A stretch of DNA of 64,000 bases, from the NCBI RefSeq assembly GCF_009604375.1, contig NZ_WEGH01000002.1:186001-250000 (forward strand). Reading direction: 5' to 3'. Numbering within the stretch: position 1 is the stretch's first letter; each line of letters starts with the position of its first letter. The position numbers were made by a program, and so were the translations under genes. Positions 39,897-48,873 of the stretch are shown piece by piece. The stretch is from Actinomadura macrotermitis. GTDB taxonomy: Bacteria; Actinomycetota; Actinomycetes; Streptosporangiales; Streptosporangiaceae. Under the pieces are notes generated by a model. That model had not been told where the DNA came from. It worked only from the letters and a program-made list of their open reading frames with translations, and made no database searches.

Positions 39897-40826
39897 ATGG
39901 GGAAGTCTGCAACATTTTTTAAGACGCTATTCGCCGCAACATTGGTCGCCGTCTCGACGAACTCCTGTTCCCTGTTCTCGGCCAATGATGAGGCATCGAA
40001 GGTGACTGCTATACCCACTCCGCGGTCCGCTGCCGAGTTGGTGCTCCCCATCGACGCCTACGAGCTCACGAATGAGCAGTACGCTCAGATTCAAAAAGGT
40101 GTCGCTTTTGGCATACGGGATTGCATGAAGCGATATGGCTTTTCAGTGCGCGTCCCAGAAATTAAGATCCCCACCTTTCCGAAGAACGGAGCACGGCTTG
40201 CCTGGCTGGGTGACCAGGAGGTCGAAAAATACGGATATCGGGGACGGCCGGGTGTGGCAGAGGAAATGCTCCATGCATCGACCCGAACGGGAACGCCTAT
40301 CGCCGTTCCTGCCAGGCAGGCGCCTGTACTGAACGGAACGGTGCATGTCTTTAGTGGCAAGCTGGTTCCTCCAGGCGGTTGCGCAGGCGAGATGGAGCGA
40401 AGGCTGAGTGGAACAACGCAGATCGGCCAGAGGCAAGAAGATCTGAACACCTTCCATTCTCAGGCCAACTTTCTTGCTCGCGCAGATAATCGCTTCCAGC
40501 GAGTGGTGCAGGCTTGGTCGCAATGCATGGCGGCGTACGGGTTCAAGTACGGCGCACTGGACGAGCCCGCTGCAGATCGTAGGTGGAATGCCACGCTCAA
40601 CAATCAGGAGGACGGCGGTGGAACCGTCAGTGCTCTTGAGATCAAGACGGCGACCGCTGACCTCAAATGTCGCGAGCAGAAGAACGTTTCCGGAGTGCTG
40701 TTGGCACTGATCTCCGCTCAAGAAAAGCGAATCATCGAAGAGAAGGGTGAAGTCATTCGTGAGATTTCTACACGACTCAAACTTCGCCTCAAAAACGCAG
40801 AAAAGATCATCTCTGGTGCCCACTAA
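39897..40826 (+). CDS. Putative lipoprotein of unknown function
   Basis: A 309-residue protein from ATG 39897; an open frame extends upstream but lacks a signal. The N-terminus MGKSATFFKTLFAATLVAVSTNSCSLF has a basic tip, a hydrophobic core and a Cys preceded by TNS, a plausible lipobox. The mature part carries paired cysteine segments (FGIRDCMKRYGF; AWSQCMAAYGF; DLKCREQKN) in a helical protein. Similar Cys-containing repeats (xxCMxxYGF) occur in actinobacterial lipoproteins next to peptidoglycan-binding exporters. It is followed after 22 bp by the exporter adaptor gene, so one operon is likely. A substrate-binding or chaperone role at the outer membrane face is a guess. Confidence 0.7.
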   Translation: MGKSATFFKTLFAATLVAVSTNSCSLFSANDEASKVTAIPTPRSAAELVLPIDAYELTNEQYAQIQKGVAFGIRDCMKRYGFSVRVPEIKIPTFPKNGARLAWLGDQEVEKYGYRGRPGVAEEMLHASTRTGTPIAVPARQAPVLNGTVHVFSGKLVPPGGCAGEMERRLSGTTQIGQRQEDLNTFHSQANFLARADNRFQRVVQAWSQCMAAYGFKYGALDEPAADRRWNATLNNQEDGGGTVSALEIKTATADLKCREQKNVSGVLLALISAQEKRIIEEKGEVIREISTRLKLRLKNAEKIISGAH

Positions 40827-40848
40827 GCATCGCCCCTAGGGGCTTCGG

Positions 40849-42138
40849 ATGGCAGTCATGAACAAGTTGTTCGGCAGGAGCCCTGGCAGCGTTGCTCGGC
40901 AATCTATTTCTGAACGGGAAGTTCGGCCCGAGCGTAGAAGGCAGCGGTTTCTGCTATGGATCATCGCTGCAGCAGTGATGATCTCGGCTGTGGGTATCGG
41001 CGCCTCGGCGTGGGTCAAATCGCCTCAGCAGTTGGCGGCCGAGGCGGCGCCACCACAGCCCTCGATCATCACAGCAGCTGTTGAGCGGCGTGTGTTGACG
41101 CAGAGTGTCATCCTGCGGGGAACAGTTACTGCCGGCAAGTCTATTAAGGTGAACGCCGCCCCGGTGACTGAGGGGAAATCGGTTGTCACGCGAACTCCTG
41201 TCCACCAGGGTCAGCAGATCAACGCTGGCAAAGTGGTCGCAGAGATTTCCGGACGTCCGATCATCGCGCTTCACGGCAAGTTCCCTGCGTATCGAGACAT
41301 TCGTAAAGGTGCGCAGGGGCCTGATGTTCGTCAGTTGCAACTGGCATTGAGAAGGATCGGATATCCGGTGGGCGACCGGGCGGGGCAGTATGGAGCCTCG
41401 ACCCAGAATGCGGTAGGACGTCTTTTTAAAGACCGAGGTTACGAACCTGCAGTTGAATCTACCAGCGGAGTTTCTCCAAAGAAGGGCACGGACCAAACCC
41501 AGGACGACCCGGTTGACAGAGGGCACATGCCGGAGAAGCGAAGCAATTCGATCGTCCGGGCCGGAGAGGTTGTGTTCGTGCCTAGGTTCCCCGCAAGGGT
41601 GACGGAGGTCAAAGCCGGTATGGGCGCAGAGGTGACGGGGACCGTGCTGTCCTTGTCCAGTGGCGAACTGGTCGTGCACGGCATAATTTCAGCCGATGAC
41701 CGAAAGCTGGTATCTCCGCAAAAACGGGTTTCCATCTTCGATGAAGAATATGGCGCTGATATCAACGGTCATGTGGCATCCGTTGGCTCTTTCAGTAAGG
41801 GTGACGCAAAGGCCGTTACGCAAGAAGGCGGAACTGATGGTGTCGGATCCCAGCCTGGTTACCCGATCGTCGTGCACAGTGACCACTCCTTGCCTGAACG
41901 GCTAGCGGGAATGGACGTGCGTCTGACGATCGAGACCGCATCGACCGAAGGCCCCGTGTTGGTCGTGCCTTCTTCGGCAATCTTCGCTAATGCTGACGGC
42001 AGCACCCGTGTCATCAAGGTCGTGGAAGGCGGAAGGCAGCAGCAGGTCAATGTGCAGTCGGGGCCCTCTAGCGGTGGGTTCGTCGCGGTGGAATCTGAGG
42101 AATTGTCAGAAAGCGACCGCGTGATGGTAGGAAAATGA
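40849..42138 (+). CDS. Exporter adaptor (HlyD/MacA-like) with peptidoglycan-binding domain
   Basis: The product is 429 residues. A cytoplasmic basic arm is followed by one membrane helix (residues 34-55, FLLWIIAAAVMISAVGIGAS). A split beta-barrel/lipoyl region (SVILRGTVTAGKSIKVNAAP to AEISGRPIIALHG) is interrupted at residues about 155-200 by a PG_binding_1 domain (RKGAQGPDVRQLQLALRRIG). The second half (ARVTEVKAGMGAEVTGTVLS to LTIETASTEGPVLVVPSSAIFA) completes the adaptor. It should bridge an inner-membrane ABC pump to the wall. The stop overlaps the ABC ATPase start (ATGA). Adaptors of this kind replace MacA in Gram-positive MacAB-like systems. Confidence 0.85.
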   Translation: MAVMNKLFGRSPGSVARQSISEREVRPERRRQRFLLWIIAAAVMISAVGIGASAWVKSPQQLAAEAAPPQPSIITAAVERRVLTQSVILRGTVTAGKSIKVNAAPVTEGKSVVTRTPVHQGQQINAGKVVAEISGRPIIALHGKFPAYRDIRKGAQGPDVRQLQLALRRIGYPVGDRAGQYGASTQNAVGRLFKDRGYEPAVESTSGVSPKKGTDQTQDDPVDRGHMPEKRSNSIVRAGEVVFVPRFPARVTEVKAGMGAEVTGTVLSLSSGELVVHGIISADDRKLVSPQKRVSIFDEEYGADINGHVASVGSFSKGDAKAVTQEGGTDGVGSQPGYPIVVHSDHSLPERLAGMDVRLTIETASTEGPVLVVPSSAIFANADGSTRVIKVVEGGRQQQVNVQSGPSSGGFVAVESEELSESDRVMVGK

Positions 42139-42881
42139 CCGCCCTTGAATGTCCTGTACTTCATTTCCAGGATGTTGAACTGGTCTACAAGGGTCCGCCA
42201 TCGGTAACCGCCCTGCACCCGTTCAATCTGGCCGTCAGGCGCGGAGAGTACGTCACAGTCATCGGCCCGTCGGGTTCAGGAAAGTCCTCATTCCTAAACG
42301 TCGTAGGACTATTGGATCGGCCTACCAGCGGAACCTACCGCCTCGACGGAATCGACGCCGGTAGGCTGAGTGAACGTGACCGCACTGCCCTGCGAGGACG
42401 CAGGATCGGATTCGTTTTCCAAGCATTCAACCTCCTGGCGCATCGCAGCGCCTTGGAGAACGTCATGTTGTCGCTTCTGTACACCGGCGTTGCACGAAAG
42501 ACCCGGCGGACACAAGCGATCGACATGCTCTACCAGGTGGGCCTGGGACATCGAATCAATTCCCTGACCAGCCAGATGTCCGGTGGTGAGCGACAGCGGG
42601 TAGCGATAGCCAGGGCACTGGTGAACCGTCCTTCATTGCTCCTGTGCGATGAGCCGACAGGAAACCTGGACTCCGTCTCCGCCGCTGCAGTCCTTGAACT
42701 GGTCGACGGGTTGCATGCCGAGGGATTCACCATTGTCGTGGTAACCCATGACCCCGATGTGGCCGCCCGGGGCGAGCGAAGCCTGGTCATCAAAGACGGG
42801 CACCTCACTGAGGCCGCGAAGACAGACGACCGTCAGCGCGTCGGCCGGCACCCTGCCTCGTTCAGCACAGGATCGGAGTAG
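42135..42881 (+). CDS. ABC exporter ATPase, MacB/LolD type
   Basis: This 248-residue ATPase has Walker A GPSGSGKSSFLN, the Q-loop FVFQAFNLL, signature MSGGERQRVAIARAL, Walker B LLLCDEPTGNLD and the switch His in VVTHDP. It is the LolD/MacB/FtsE subfamily that energises mechanotransmission permeases. It overlaps the adaptor gene (ATGA) and precedes the permease by 6 bp, so all three are co-translated. A 40-residue C-terminal extension (AAKTDDRQRVGRHPASFSTGSE) is not part of the core. With the adaptor it forms a tripartite exporter. Confidence 0.95.
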   Translation: MTALECPVLHFQDVELVYKGPPSVTALHPFNLAVRRGEYVTVIGPSGSGKSSFLNVVGLLDRPTSGTYRLDGIDAGRLSERDRTALRGRRIGFVFQAFNLLAHRSALENVMLSLLYTGVARKTRRTQAIDMLYQVGLGHRINSLTSQMSGGERQRVAIARALVNRPSLLLCDEPTGNLDSVSAAAVLELVDGLHAEGFTIVVVTHDPDVAARGERSLVIKDGHLTEAAKTDDRQRVGRHPASFSTGSE

Positions 42882-42887
42882 AAGGCC

Positions 42888-44180
42888 GTGCCACGAGCAG
42901 CACATCCTGTCAGGCGGGGACGGCTCAGGGCCCAGCGCGCAACACGGCCGGTGGAGCCCACCCGGCTGCGGTTTTACGATGCCGTGCAAGAAGCATCCGC
43001 TGCGATGTTCGCACGTCCCGGCCGCGTCGTGCTGACAACACTGGGGACCCTCTTGGGAGTGGCGGCTTTCGTAACGGTACTGGGACTGACTGCCACAGCC
43101 AGCGGCCAGATTTCCTCGCGCTTCACAGCGCTGGCCGCAACAGAGGTCACCGTAGAGGACTCACCTGACAAACACGATGCCAACGATGTGGGATTCCCCG
43201 CTGACGCAGAGCGCCGGCTTACCGCCCTCAACGGCGTTCAGGCTGCGGGGATTTTTTGGCAGCCGTCGATCACTGGAAATGAGGATGCCGCGCTTGTCAG
43301 CGCCCGGCCACCTTCTTTGGGCAGTGAGGAGGGTGAACCCCTCACGATCATGGCCGCCTCGCCAGGATTTCTGAAGGCCGCTCGAGCCCAGGTCAAATCC
43401 GGTCGCCTCTACGACAACTTCCATGAGGAGTCGAAGCAGCAAGTGGCTCTCCTGGGGAAGGCGGCGGCTACCCGGCTGGGAATTGATCGAGTGGACGTCC
43501 AACCTGCCATCTTCATCGGTGACAAACCCTTCACCGTCATCGGCATTATCAACGATGTTCAACGGCAACCCGACATCCTTCTCAGCGTCATCGTCCCGAA
43601 CACCACTGCCATGAGGGCGTGGGGCAATCCCGGCTCCGGCAACGGATCTAACGTGAAGGCTCTGATCGAGACGCGGCTGGGCGCGGCACAACTTGTCGCT
43701 CGCCAGGCAGCACCAGCCCTTCGCCCTGACCAGCCGGAACGCTTCAAAGTCATCGCTCCGCCTGACCCAAAGCAATTGAAGCAACAAGTCAACACTGACC
43801 TGGAATCACTGTTCCTTGCGCTTGCTGTGATCTGCCTGATCATCGGGGCCGTCGGCATCGCCAACACAACACTGATCGCAGTACTGGAACGTACCGCTGA
43901 AATCGGCTTGCGTCGTTCACTAGGCGCTCGAAGACTGCACATCGCATTCCAGTTTCTGTGCGAGTCGGCAACGCTCGGACTCTTGGGGGGACTCGTTGGC
44001 ACAAGCATAGGAGTCATGACGGTAGTCGGCGTGGCAATAGCACGCGAATGGACGGCAATCCTCGAACCGGCGACCGTCTTGCCAGCGCCTCTTATAGGTG
44101 CGGTGACAGGACTCCTCGCGGGCTTCTACCCAGCATGGCGCGCCTCTCGCATCGAGCCGGTGGAGGCTCTCCGACGCTGA
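42888..44180 (+). CDS. ABC exporter permease, MacB/FtsX type
   Basis: This 430-residue permease starts at GTG 42888. A basic arm is followed by one N-terminal membrane helix (VLTTLGTLLGVAAFVTVLGLT), a periplasm-facing MacB core domain of about 210 residues and three C-terminal helices with the FtsX signature NTTLIAVLERTAEIGLRRSLGARRLHIAFQFL. This is the MacB topology (four helices). It pairs with the ATPase and adaptor genes just upstream. Mechanotransmission by this fold moves proteins or peptides already outside the membrane, which agrees with secreted cargo in the same block. Confidence 0.93.
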   Translation: MPRAAHPVRRGRLRAQRATRPVEPTRLRFYDAVQEASAAMFARPGRVVLTTLGTLLGVAAFVTVLGLTATASGQISSRFTALAATEVTVEDSPDKHDANDVGFPADAERRLTALNGVQAAGIFWQPSITGNEDAALVSARPPSLGSEEGEPLTIMAASPGFLKAARAQVKSGRLYDNFHEESKQQVALLGKAAATRLGIDRVDVQPAIFIGDKPFTVIGIINDVQRQPDILLSVIVPNTTAMRAWGNPGSGNGSNVKALIETRLGAAQLVARQAAPALRPDQPERFKVIAPPDPKQLKQQVNTDLESLFLALAVICLIIGAVGIANTTLIAVLERTAEIGLRRSLGARRLHIAFQFLCESATLGLLGGLVGTSIGVMTVVGVAIAREWTAILEPATVLPAPLIGAVTGLLAGFYPAWRASRIEPVEALRR

Positions 44181-44399
44181 CCATAATTCATTTCCAACGA
44201 TCAATGCCCTGTGCGAGGTTCGCGGCTCCACTGCGACCCTTCACCTTTGAACTGCACCCTTATCTCCCTGTATTACACCTGCTGAAGCGCTGATCTACGA
44301 GGCACTCGGAGGCCCTTCCTTACCCCGGCCAGCACTCCAACATCAGATGTGACTGGCCGAAAGCGCGCAAGTTGCGTGCACCCCCTAGATAGGAGAACA

Positions 44400-47300
44400 G
44401 TGAAAGCCCAACACAGGGCACGCGCGCCGATCGCCGCAATAGCGGCGATAACGGTGGCTGCAAACCTGGCCTCAGGGACGGCTATGGCTGCCCCTCCACC
44501 CCCGAAACCATCAACACCTGCGGGCAACAACCCTCAGCCCCAGGCTTTGCCTGTCGGCCCGGCCACGGTCAACCTTGACCAGCGCACCGCAACCCTCGGC
44601 AAGAGCTGGAACAATTCCAGCGACCGTGCTTGGACCACCAGCAGCGATGCCGAGGGTTTCCATCTGCTGGTCGCTGACAAGAAGTCCGGTTACACCTGGC
44701 GCACGGCAGCGTCCCTGTCGGAGCCGGGTTTCGATGCCGACATGTGGATCGGCAATGCTTGTGTCACCGGTTCGGGTAAGCGTGCGGTGGTGGCGTATGC
44801 GCCGCGCACCTTCACCAACAAGCCCGAGTTGATGGCCCGTGGCGCATTCGCCGCCCTGGTCAACCTGGACACCGGCAAGGTCACCAAGCTCAGCCGGCAG
44901 GTCTCGCTGGCCTACTTCAGCCCCGGCTGCGGTCTGGGCGAGGAGGCGGTCTTCACTCAGCTGGGCGGCGAAAAGAAGAACGCCACCCGCCTGATCAAGG
45001 TCAACGCTGTTACCGCGCACCTGGGCGCTCCGATCGCGCTGAAGGGTGAGGTCACCTCCACGATCCCCGTCGGTGACGGGTTCGTGGCGGCCGACGGCGC
45101 CCGCCTGGTGAAGATCAGCAAGTCTGGGAAGCGGACCGCGCTGGCCCGCACCGGCCGGATCCCGTTCCTGCTCAAGGCCGACGCCCAGGGCGGCGTCACC
45201 TACATGGACCGCCCCGCCCCCACCGCCCGCACCGCGACCGCTCCTGGCGCGGGTAGTGCAGGGCAAGGTGAGGTCCGGCGGATCACCAGTGGCCAGATCA
45301 CCCACCCGAATGCCAAGAAGACCCAGGCTGTGCTGCTGGCCTCGGGGCCGCTGGGCAATCTGGACCTGACCAGCGCCGCCGACGGCAAGGTGTTCGTCAC
45401 CGGCCAGGGCAAGGCCGCTGGCAAGCTGCCTGCCAGTGTCCAGGTCCGCCCGGATGTCCCGCGGGATGCCACGGCCACCACCCGCGGCGAGGGCCTGGTT
45501 ACCCGTACCGCCTGGGCCGACAGCAAGGACCCGCGCGGTATGGCGCGCCTGTCGGCCAACCAGCGCACCGCCAAGATCGGTCTGCGCACCCTGGGCACCG
45601 GCAAGGACTTCGAATTCCACGTCCTACCGGGCCAAAAGGGCGTAGCCCGCACCATCCAGGGCGGCCGGCTTTCCCCGGCTCTTCCTGCCCCGGCCAAGCC
45701 GTCGGGGAAGAAGACGCAGCTGCGGGCCGGCACGGTCGACGATGATCGGACCTGCGCGGTGCCGCGTAACGACCCGGCCAAGCAGGCGACGCAGCCCAAA
45801 CCGCGGCAGGTGGAGTGGGCGGTGAACATGGCGGTCACCGGCAACCTCAACAGCAAGATCTACAGGGAAGCCAACTGGAAGAACCTGGGAATGCCCGCCT
45901 ACCATCCCCAGGACGCGGACATGTTCCCGCTGAAGTCCCTGGCAGGCGGCGGCCGGGTTCCCATGCAGGTGATGCTCGGCATCACCGCGCAGGAATCCAA
46001 CATGTGGCAGGCCTCCCGGGTCGTGGTGCCTGGCGTCACCGGCAACTCGCTGATCGGCAACTACTACGGCATCAAGTACGCCCCCGACGGACAGCAGGGC
46101 GACCCATGGGCGATCAACTGGGCTGACGCCGACTGCGGTTACGGCATCACCCAGGTCACCGACGGCATGCGCCTTCCCGGGAAGGAGAAGCCGGGCGAGA
46201 CCGCCAAGTCCAGCAAGCAGCAGCAGGCGGTTGCGCTGGACTACACCGCCAACATCGCCGCCGGCGTCAACATCCTGATCGACAAGTGGAACCAGACCTA
46301 CAACGCAGGCCTGAAGATCGACAACGCCGATCCGCAGTGGATGGAGACCTGGTACTTCGCCCTCTGGGCCTACAACTCCGGCTTCTACCCGGCAAGCGAC
46401 GCCCCCAAGAACGCCGGAACCTGGGGACTCGGCTTCACCAACAACCCCGCCAACCCCCTGTGGAAGGCCAACCGGCCACCGTTCCTGTCCAACGCCGACG
46501 GCTCCAAGGACGACTACTCCCACGCCGCCCATCCCCAGGACTGGCCTTACCAGGAAAAGGTCCTCGGCTGGGCCGGGCACCCCTTGCAAGGGCTTGAGTC
46601 CCCCGGAACGATGGTGGTGGGATTCCGCCCGGCATGGTGGAACACGACCGGGAGCCGCGCCACGGTCCAGCCGCCGGAAAACCTGTTCTGCAACTTCGAC
46701 AACGAGTGCGACCCCAGCAAGATCCGGGACGGCGACTCCAACGACCCCGGCATGGGAGCCTGCAACCGCACCGACCTCCACTGCTGGTGGCATCAACCCA
46801 CGAGCTGGAAAAGCTGCACATCCAATGTGTGCGGACACGAAGTCTGGCGCTTCGACCCGCCGGCGAACTACCCCGAACAGGCCGACGGAACCGCCTACCC
46901 GCCCAACTGCACCACCAACGGCCTACCAGCAGGCGCGCTCATCGTCGATGACGTACCGGCCGGAACACCAATCCATCGAACAGGATGTACCATTCCTGGA
47001 ACGTCAGATGGAACCTTCTCGCTCGACTATGGCTCAGAATCAGCCAAAATCGACCTGCACCAATTGGGCGCAGGCTATGGAGGCCACTTCTGGTTCGCCC
47101 ATTCCCGAAATGAAGCCAATAATTACGGTAAGCTCCGCGTCACCGGCACCTGGAAGCTGAACAACCCTGTCACCAAGCCCCAGATGAAGGTTTTTGTTCA
47201 CATTCCAGACCATGGCGCTCAGACGCTATCCGCACGTTATGAGGTGGCAACCCCAGGCGGCTGGCAAGAAGTCAAAATTCCGCAAGCCGCAAACCAGGCA

Positions 47301-48734
47301 AACAAATGGGTAGAGCTCGGAACTTTTTGGGCAAATGGCGTCACTCCGGCCGTTCGTCTTAGCAATTATAGCGACGCCGGAAATGGCGAGGATGATGTAG
47401 CCTTCGATGCGGTTGCATTTGCCCCCGGTACCTTCATGACCGTTCCACAGATTACGGTTCCCGATGGGGTGCCCAACAGCCCGGACCCCGACTATGATGG
47501 GCCGCGCCCCATTCCGGGATTCGGCACACTGCGCAGTGCAGCCGCCGATCAGAGGAACTGCCGTACGCAGTCGAATGGGCAGCAAGTGTGTATCACTGTG
47601 CGACCGAAGAAGCCTCGCCCAGGCTTGCGTACTTCGAGCGTCACAGGAGCAGAAGATATCTGCGCTGCCGTGAATGGCGGAGGCTACACCCGGTTCGAAT
47701 CATGCGAACCTTATGATGTTCGCGCAGATTGGACGGGAACCCCGAACAGTGCCATCTTTGAGATTGATCGCACTGTGGCGATGAAATCTTCAAGCAGTGA
47801 ATTCGTAGAGACGCTGAAAATTAGGCCTCTCAGCTTTACTGCTGGCCTGGAAGCCATCAGCCTGGATCTCGATAGCACATGCAGCAGCGAATGCGATACC
47901 CGTCGAACGACTGTCGGCGCGACCGTCTGGCTAACCTCAATGGACAAACATGAGGTGAGTGTCACGGAAACACACCAGTGGCGCCGCAAAGATGTTCAGA
48001 ACGTCCGCGACTACATCGATTCCTACCAGACCTTCTCGTTGGACGCACTCGTTAATGGCGTGAAGACAAAGACAACCTCCGCGCGGATTGGGTCGTCCGA
48101 GCTGCAGATTCGCTGCGATTATGAAGCCCTAGGTTATGCCGGGTGTGTCTTCAACAAGTACGTTCCTAACCTGACTATCGACACCAAGGAATATCCCATC
48201 GCCGCAGCCTACTACTGGGTTCTTCAGGAGAAGCTGCAAGGCCACCCTGGTAGTATCAGGTACGACAAACCTGTCCACCGGATCGCGGACTCTAGTCGAC
48301 ACAAGGCCAACCGCGATCTCATGTGCGAACTGGCTGTAGCCGAATTCGACCCTTACCCAGGCAGGGGCACTGCCGGATTCCCCCTTCCCGAGATGCCTGA
48401 CCCGTCATGCGATGAGTATCCATTCGCTGCGGTAAAAGAGAGTGGAGGAATGACTCTTCCGTCGGGCAAGTATTGCGTGCAGCTGGTCTCTCGGAAGGTC
48501 AATGGGCGGTGGAAGATCGACTTCGACCCAAGATATCCTCTGCCAAATGAAGTGAATGGCCTGTGGACCGCTGTCTGCGGCCGTGCCACCATACCCTTGG
48601 ACCAGAACAAGAGTGCCGGTGGCGGCGTCGGCGGAATCGTCTCCAAGTCACGGGTCCTCGATGGCGACCCCTACTATGTACGTCTTCCCGAAGTAGAAAA
48701 CTGCAGGGTCGATACAAGCTGTGTCATCGGCTAG
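44400..48734 (+). CDS. Giant secreted protein: propeller-like N-terminus, lysozyme-fold, golvesin-like and NucA/NucB nuclease regions
   Basis: The product is 1,444 residues from GTG 44400, with AGGAG five bases upstream. Signal peptide: VKAQHRARAPIAAIAAITVAANL to TAMAA. Residues about 54-440 have propeller-like strands. Around 517-620 is a lysozyme/transglycosylase-like region: VMLGITAQESNMWQAS, with the Glu as candidate catalyst, then ADCGYGITQVTDGM. Around 897-1013 a golvesin-like sheet domain (HFWFAHSRNEANNYGKL; DAGNGEDDVAFDAVAF). The last about 175 residues contain PDPSCDEYPFAAVKESGG, the key block of NucA/NucB deoxyribonucleases. A SUKH-family gene follows. GC falls sharply toward the 3' end. 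Reading as a toxin is inferred. Confidence 0.78.
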   Translation: MKAQHRARAPIAAIAAITVAANLASGTAMAAPPPPKPSTPAGNNPQPQALPVGPATVNLDQRTATLGKSWNNSSDRAWTTSSDAEGFHLLVADKKSGYTWRTAASLSEPGFDADMWIGNACVTGSGKRAVVAYAPRTFTNKPELMARGAFAALVNLDTGKVTKLSRQVSLAYFSPGCGLGEEAVFTQLGGEKKNATRLIKVNAVTAHLGAPIALKGEVTSTIPVGDGFVAADGARLVKISKSGKRTALARTGRIPFLLKADAQGGVTYMDRPAPTARTATAPGAGSAGQGEVRRITSGQITHPNAKKTQAVLLASGPLGNLDLTSAADGKVFVTGQGKAAGKLPASVQVRPDVPRDATATTRGEGLVTRTAWADSKDPRGMARLSANQRTAKIGLRTLGTGKDFEFHVLPGQKGVARTIQGGRLSPALPAPAKPSGKKTQLRAGTVDDDRTCAVPRNDPAKQATQPKPRQVEWAVNMAVTGNLNSKIYREANWKNLGMPAYHPQDADMFPLKSLAGGGRVPMQVMLGITAQESNMWQASRVVVPGVTGNSLIGNYYGIKYAPDGQQGDPWAINWADADCGYGITQVTDGMRLPGKEKPGETAKSSKQQQAVALDYTANIAAGVNILIDKWNQTYNAGLKIDNADPQWMETWYFALWAYNSGFYPASDAPKNAGTWGLGFTNNPANPLWKANRPPFLSNADGSKDDYSHAAHPQDWPYQEKVLGWAGHPLQGLESPGTMVVGFRPAWWNTTGSRATVQPPENLFCNFDNECDPSKIRDGDSNDPGMGACNRTDLHCWWHQPTSWKSCTSNVCGHEVWRFDPPANYPEQADGTAYPPNCTTNGLPAGALIVDDVPAGTPIHRTGCTIPGTSDGTFSLDYGSESAKIDLHQLGAGYGGHFWFAHSRNEANNYGKLRVTGTWKLNNPVTKPQMKVFVHIPDHGAQTLSARYEVATPGGWQEVKIPQAANQANKWVELGTFWANGVTPAVRLSNYSDAGNGEDDVAFDAVAFAPGTFMTVPQITVPDGVPNSPDPDYDGPRPIPGFGTLRSAAADQRNCRTQSNGQQVCITVRPKKPRPGLRTSSVTGAEDICAAVNGGGYTRFESCEPYDVRADWTGTPNSAIFEIDRTVAMKSSSSEFVETLKIRPLSFTAGLEAISLDLDSTCSSECDTRRTTVGATVWLTSMDKHEVSVTETHQWRRKDVQNVRDYIDSYQTFSLDALVNGVKTKTTSARIGSSELQIRCDYEALGYAGCVFNKYVPNLTIDTKEYPIAAAYYWVLQEKLQGHPGSIRYDKPVHRIADSSRHKANRDLMCELAVAEFDPYPGRGTAGFPLPEMPDPSCDEYPFAAVKESGGMTLPSGKYCVQLVSRKVNGRWKIDFDPRYPLPNEVNGLWTAVCGRATIPLDQNKSAGGGVGGIVSKSRVLDGDPYYVRLPEVENCRVDTSCVIG

Positions 48735-48873
48735 CAAAGCCGGTGATGCGCTGGCAGCGTAACGGACTGTCTCAGTGAAATGATCAAGGGTGGGGCAGTA
48801 TGCAGGCTGCCCCACCCTTCTCGATTCTCCATTCTACTATCTATGTAATTTTCGCTATAAAGCAAGGGTGAAC

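Noticed and set aside
41439..41765. Minus-strand open frames opposite the exporter adaptor
   Set aside because: Shadows of a gene with clear domain content and overlaps on the plus strand.
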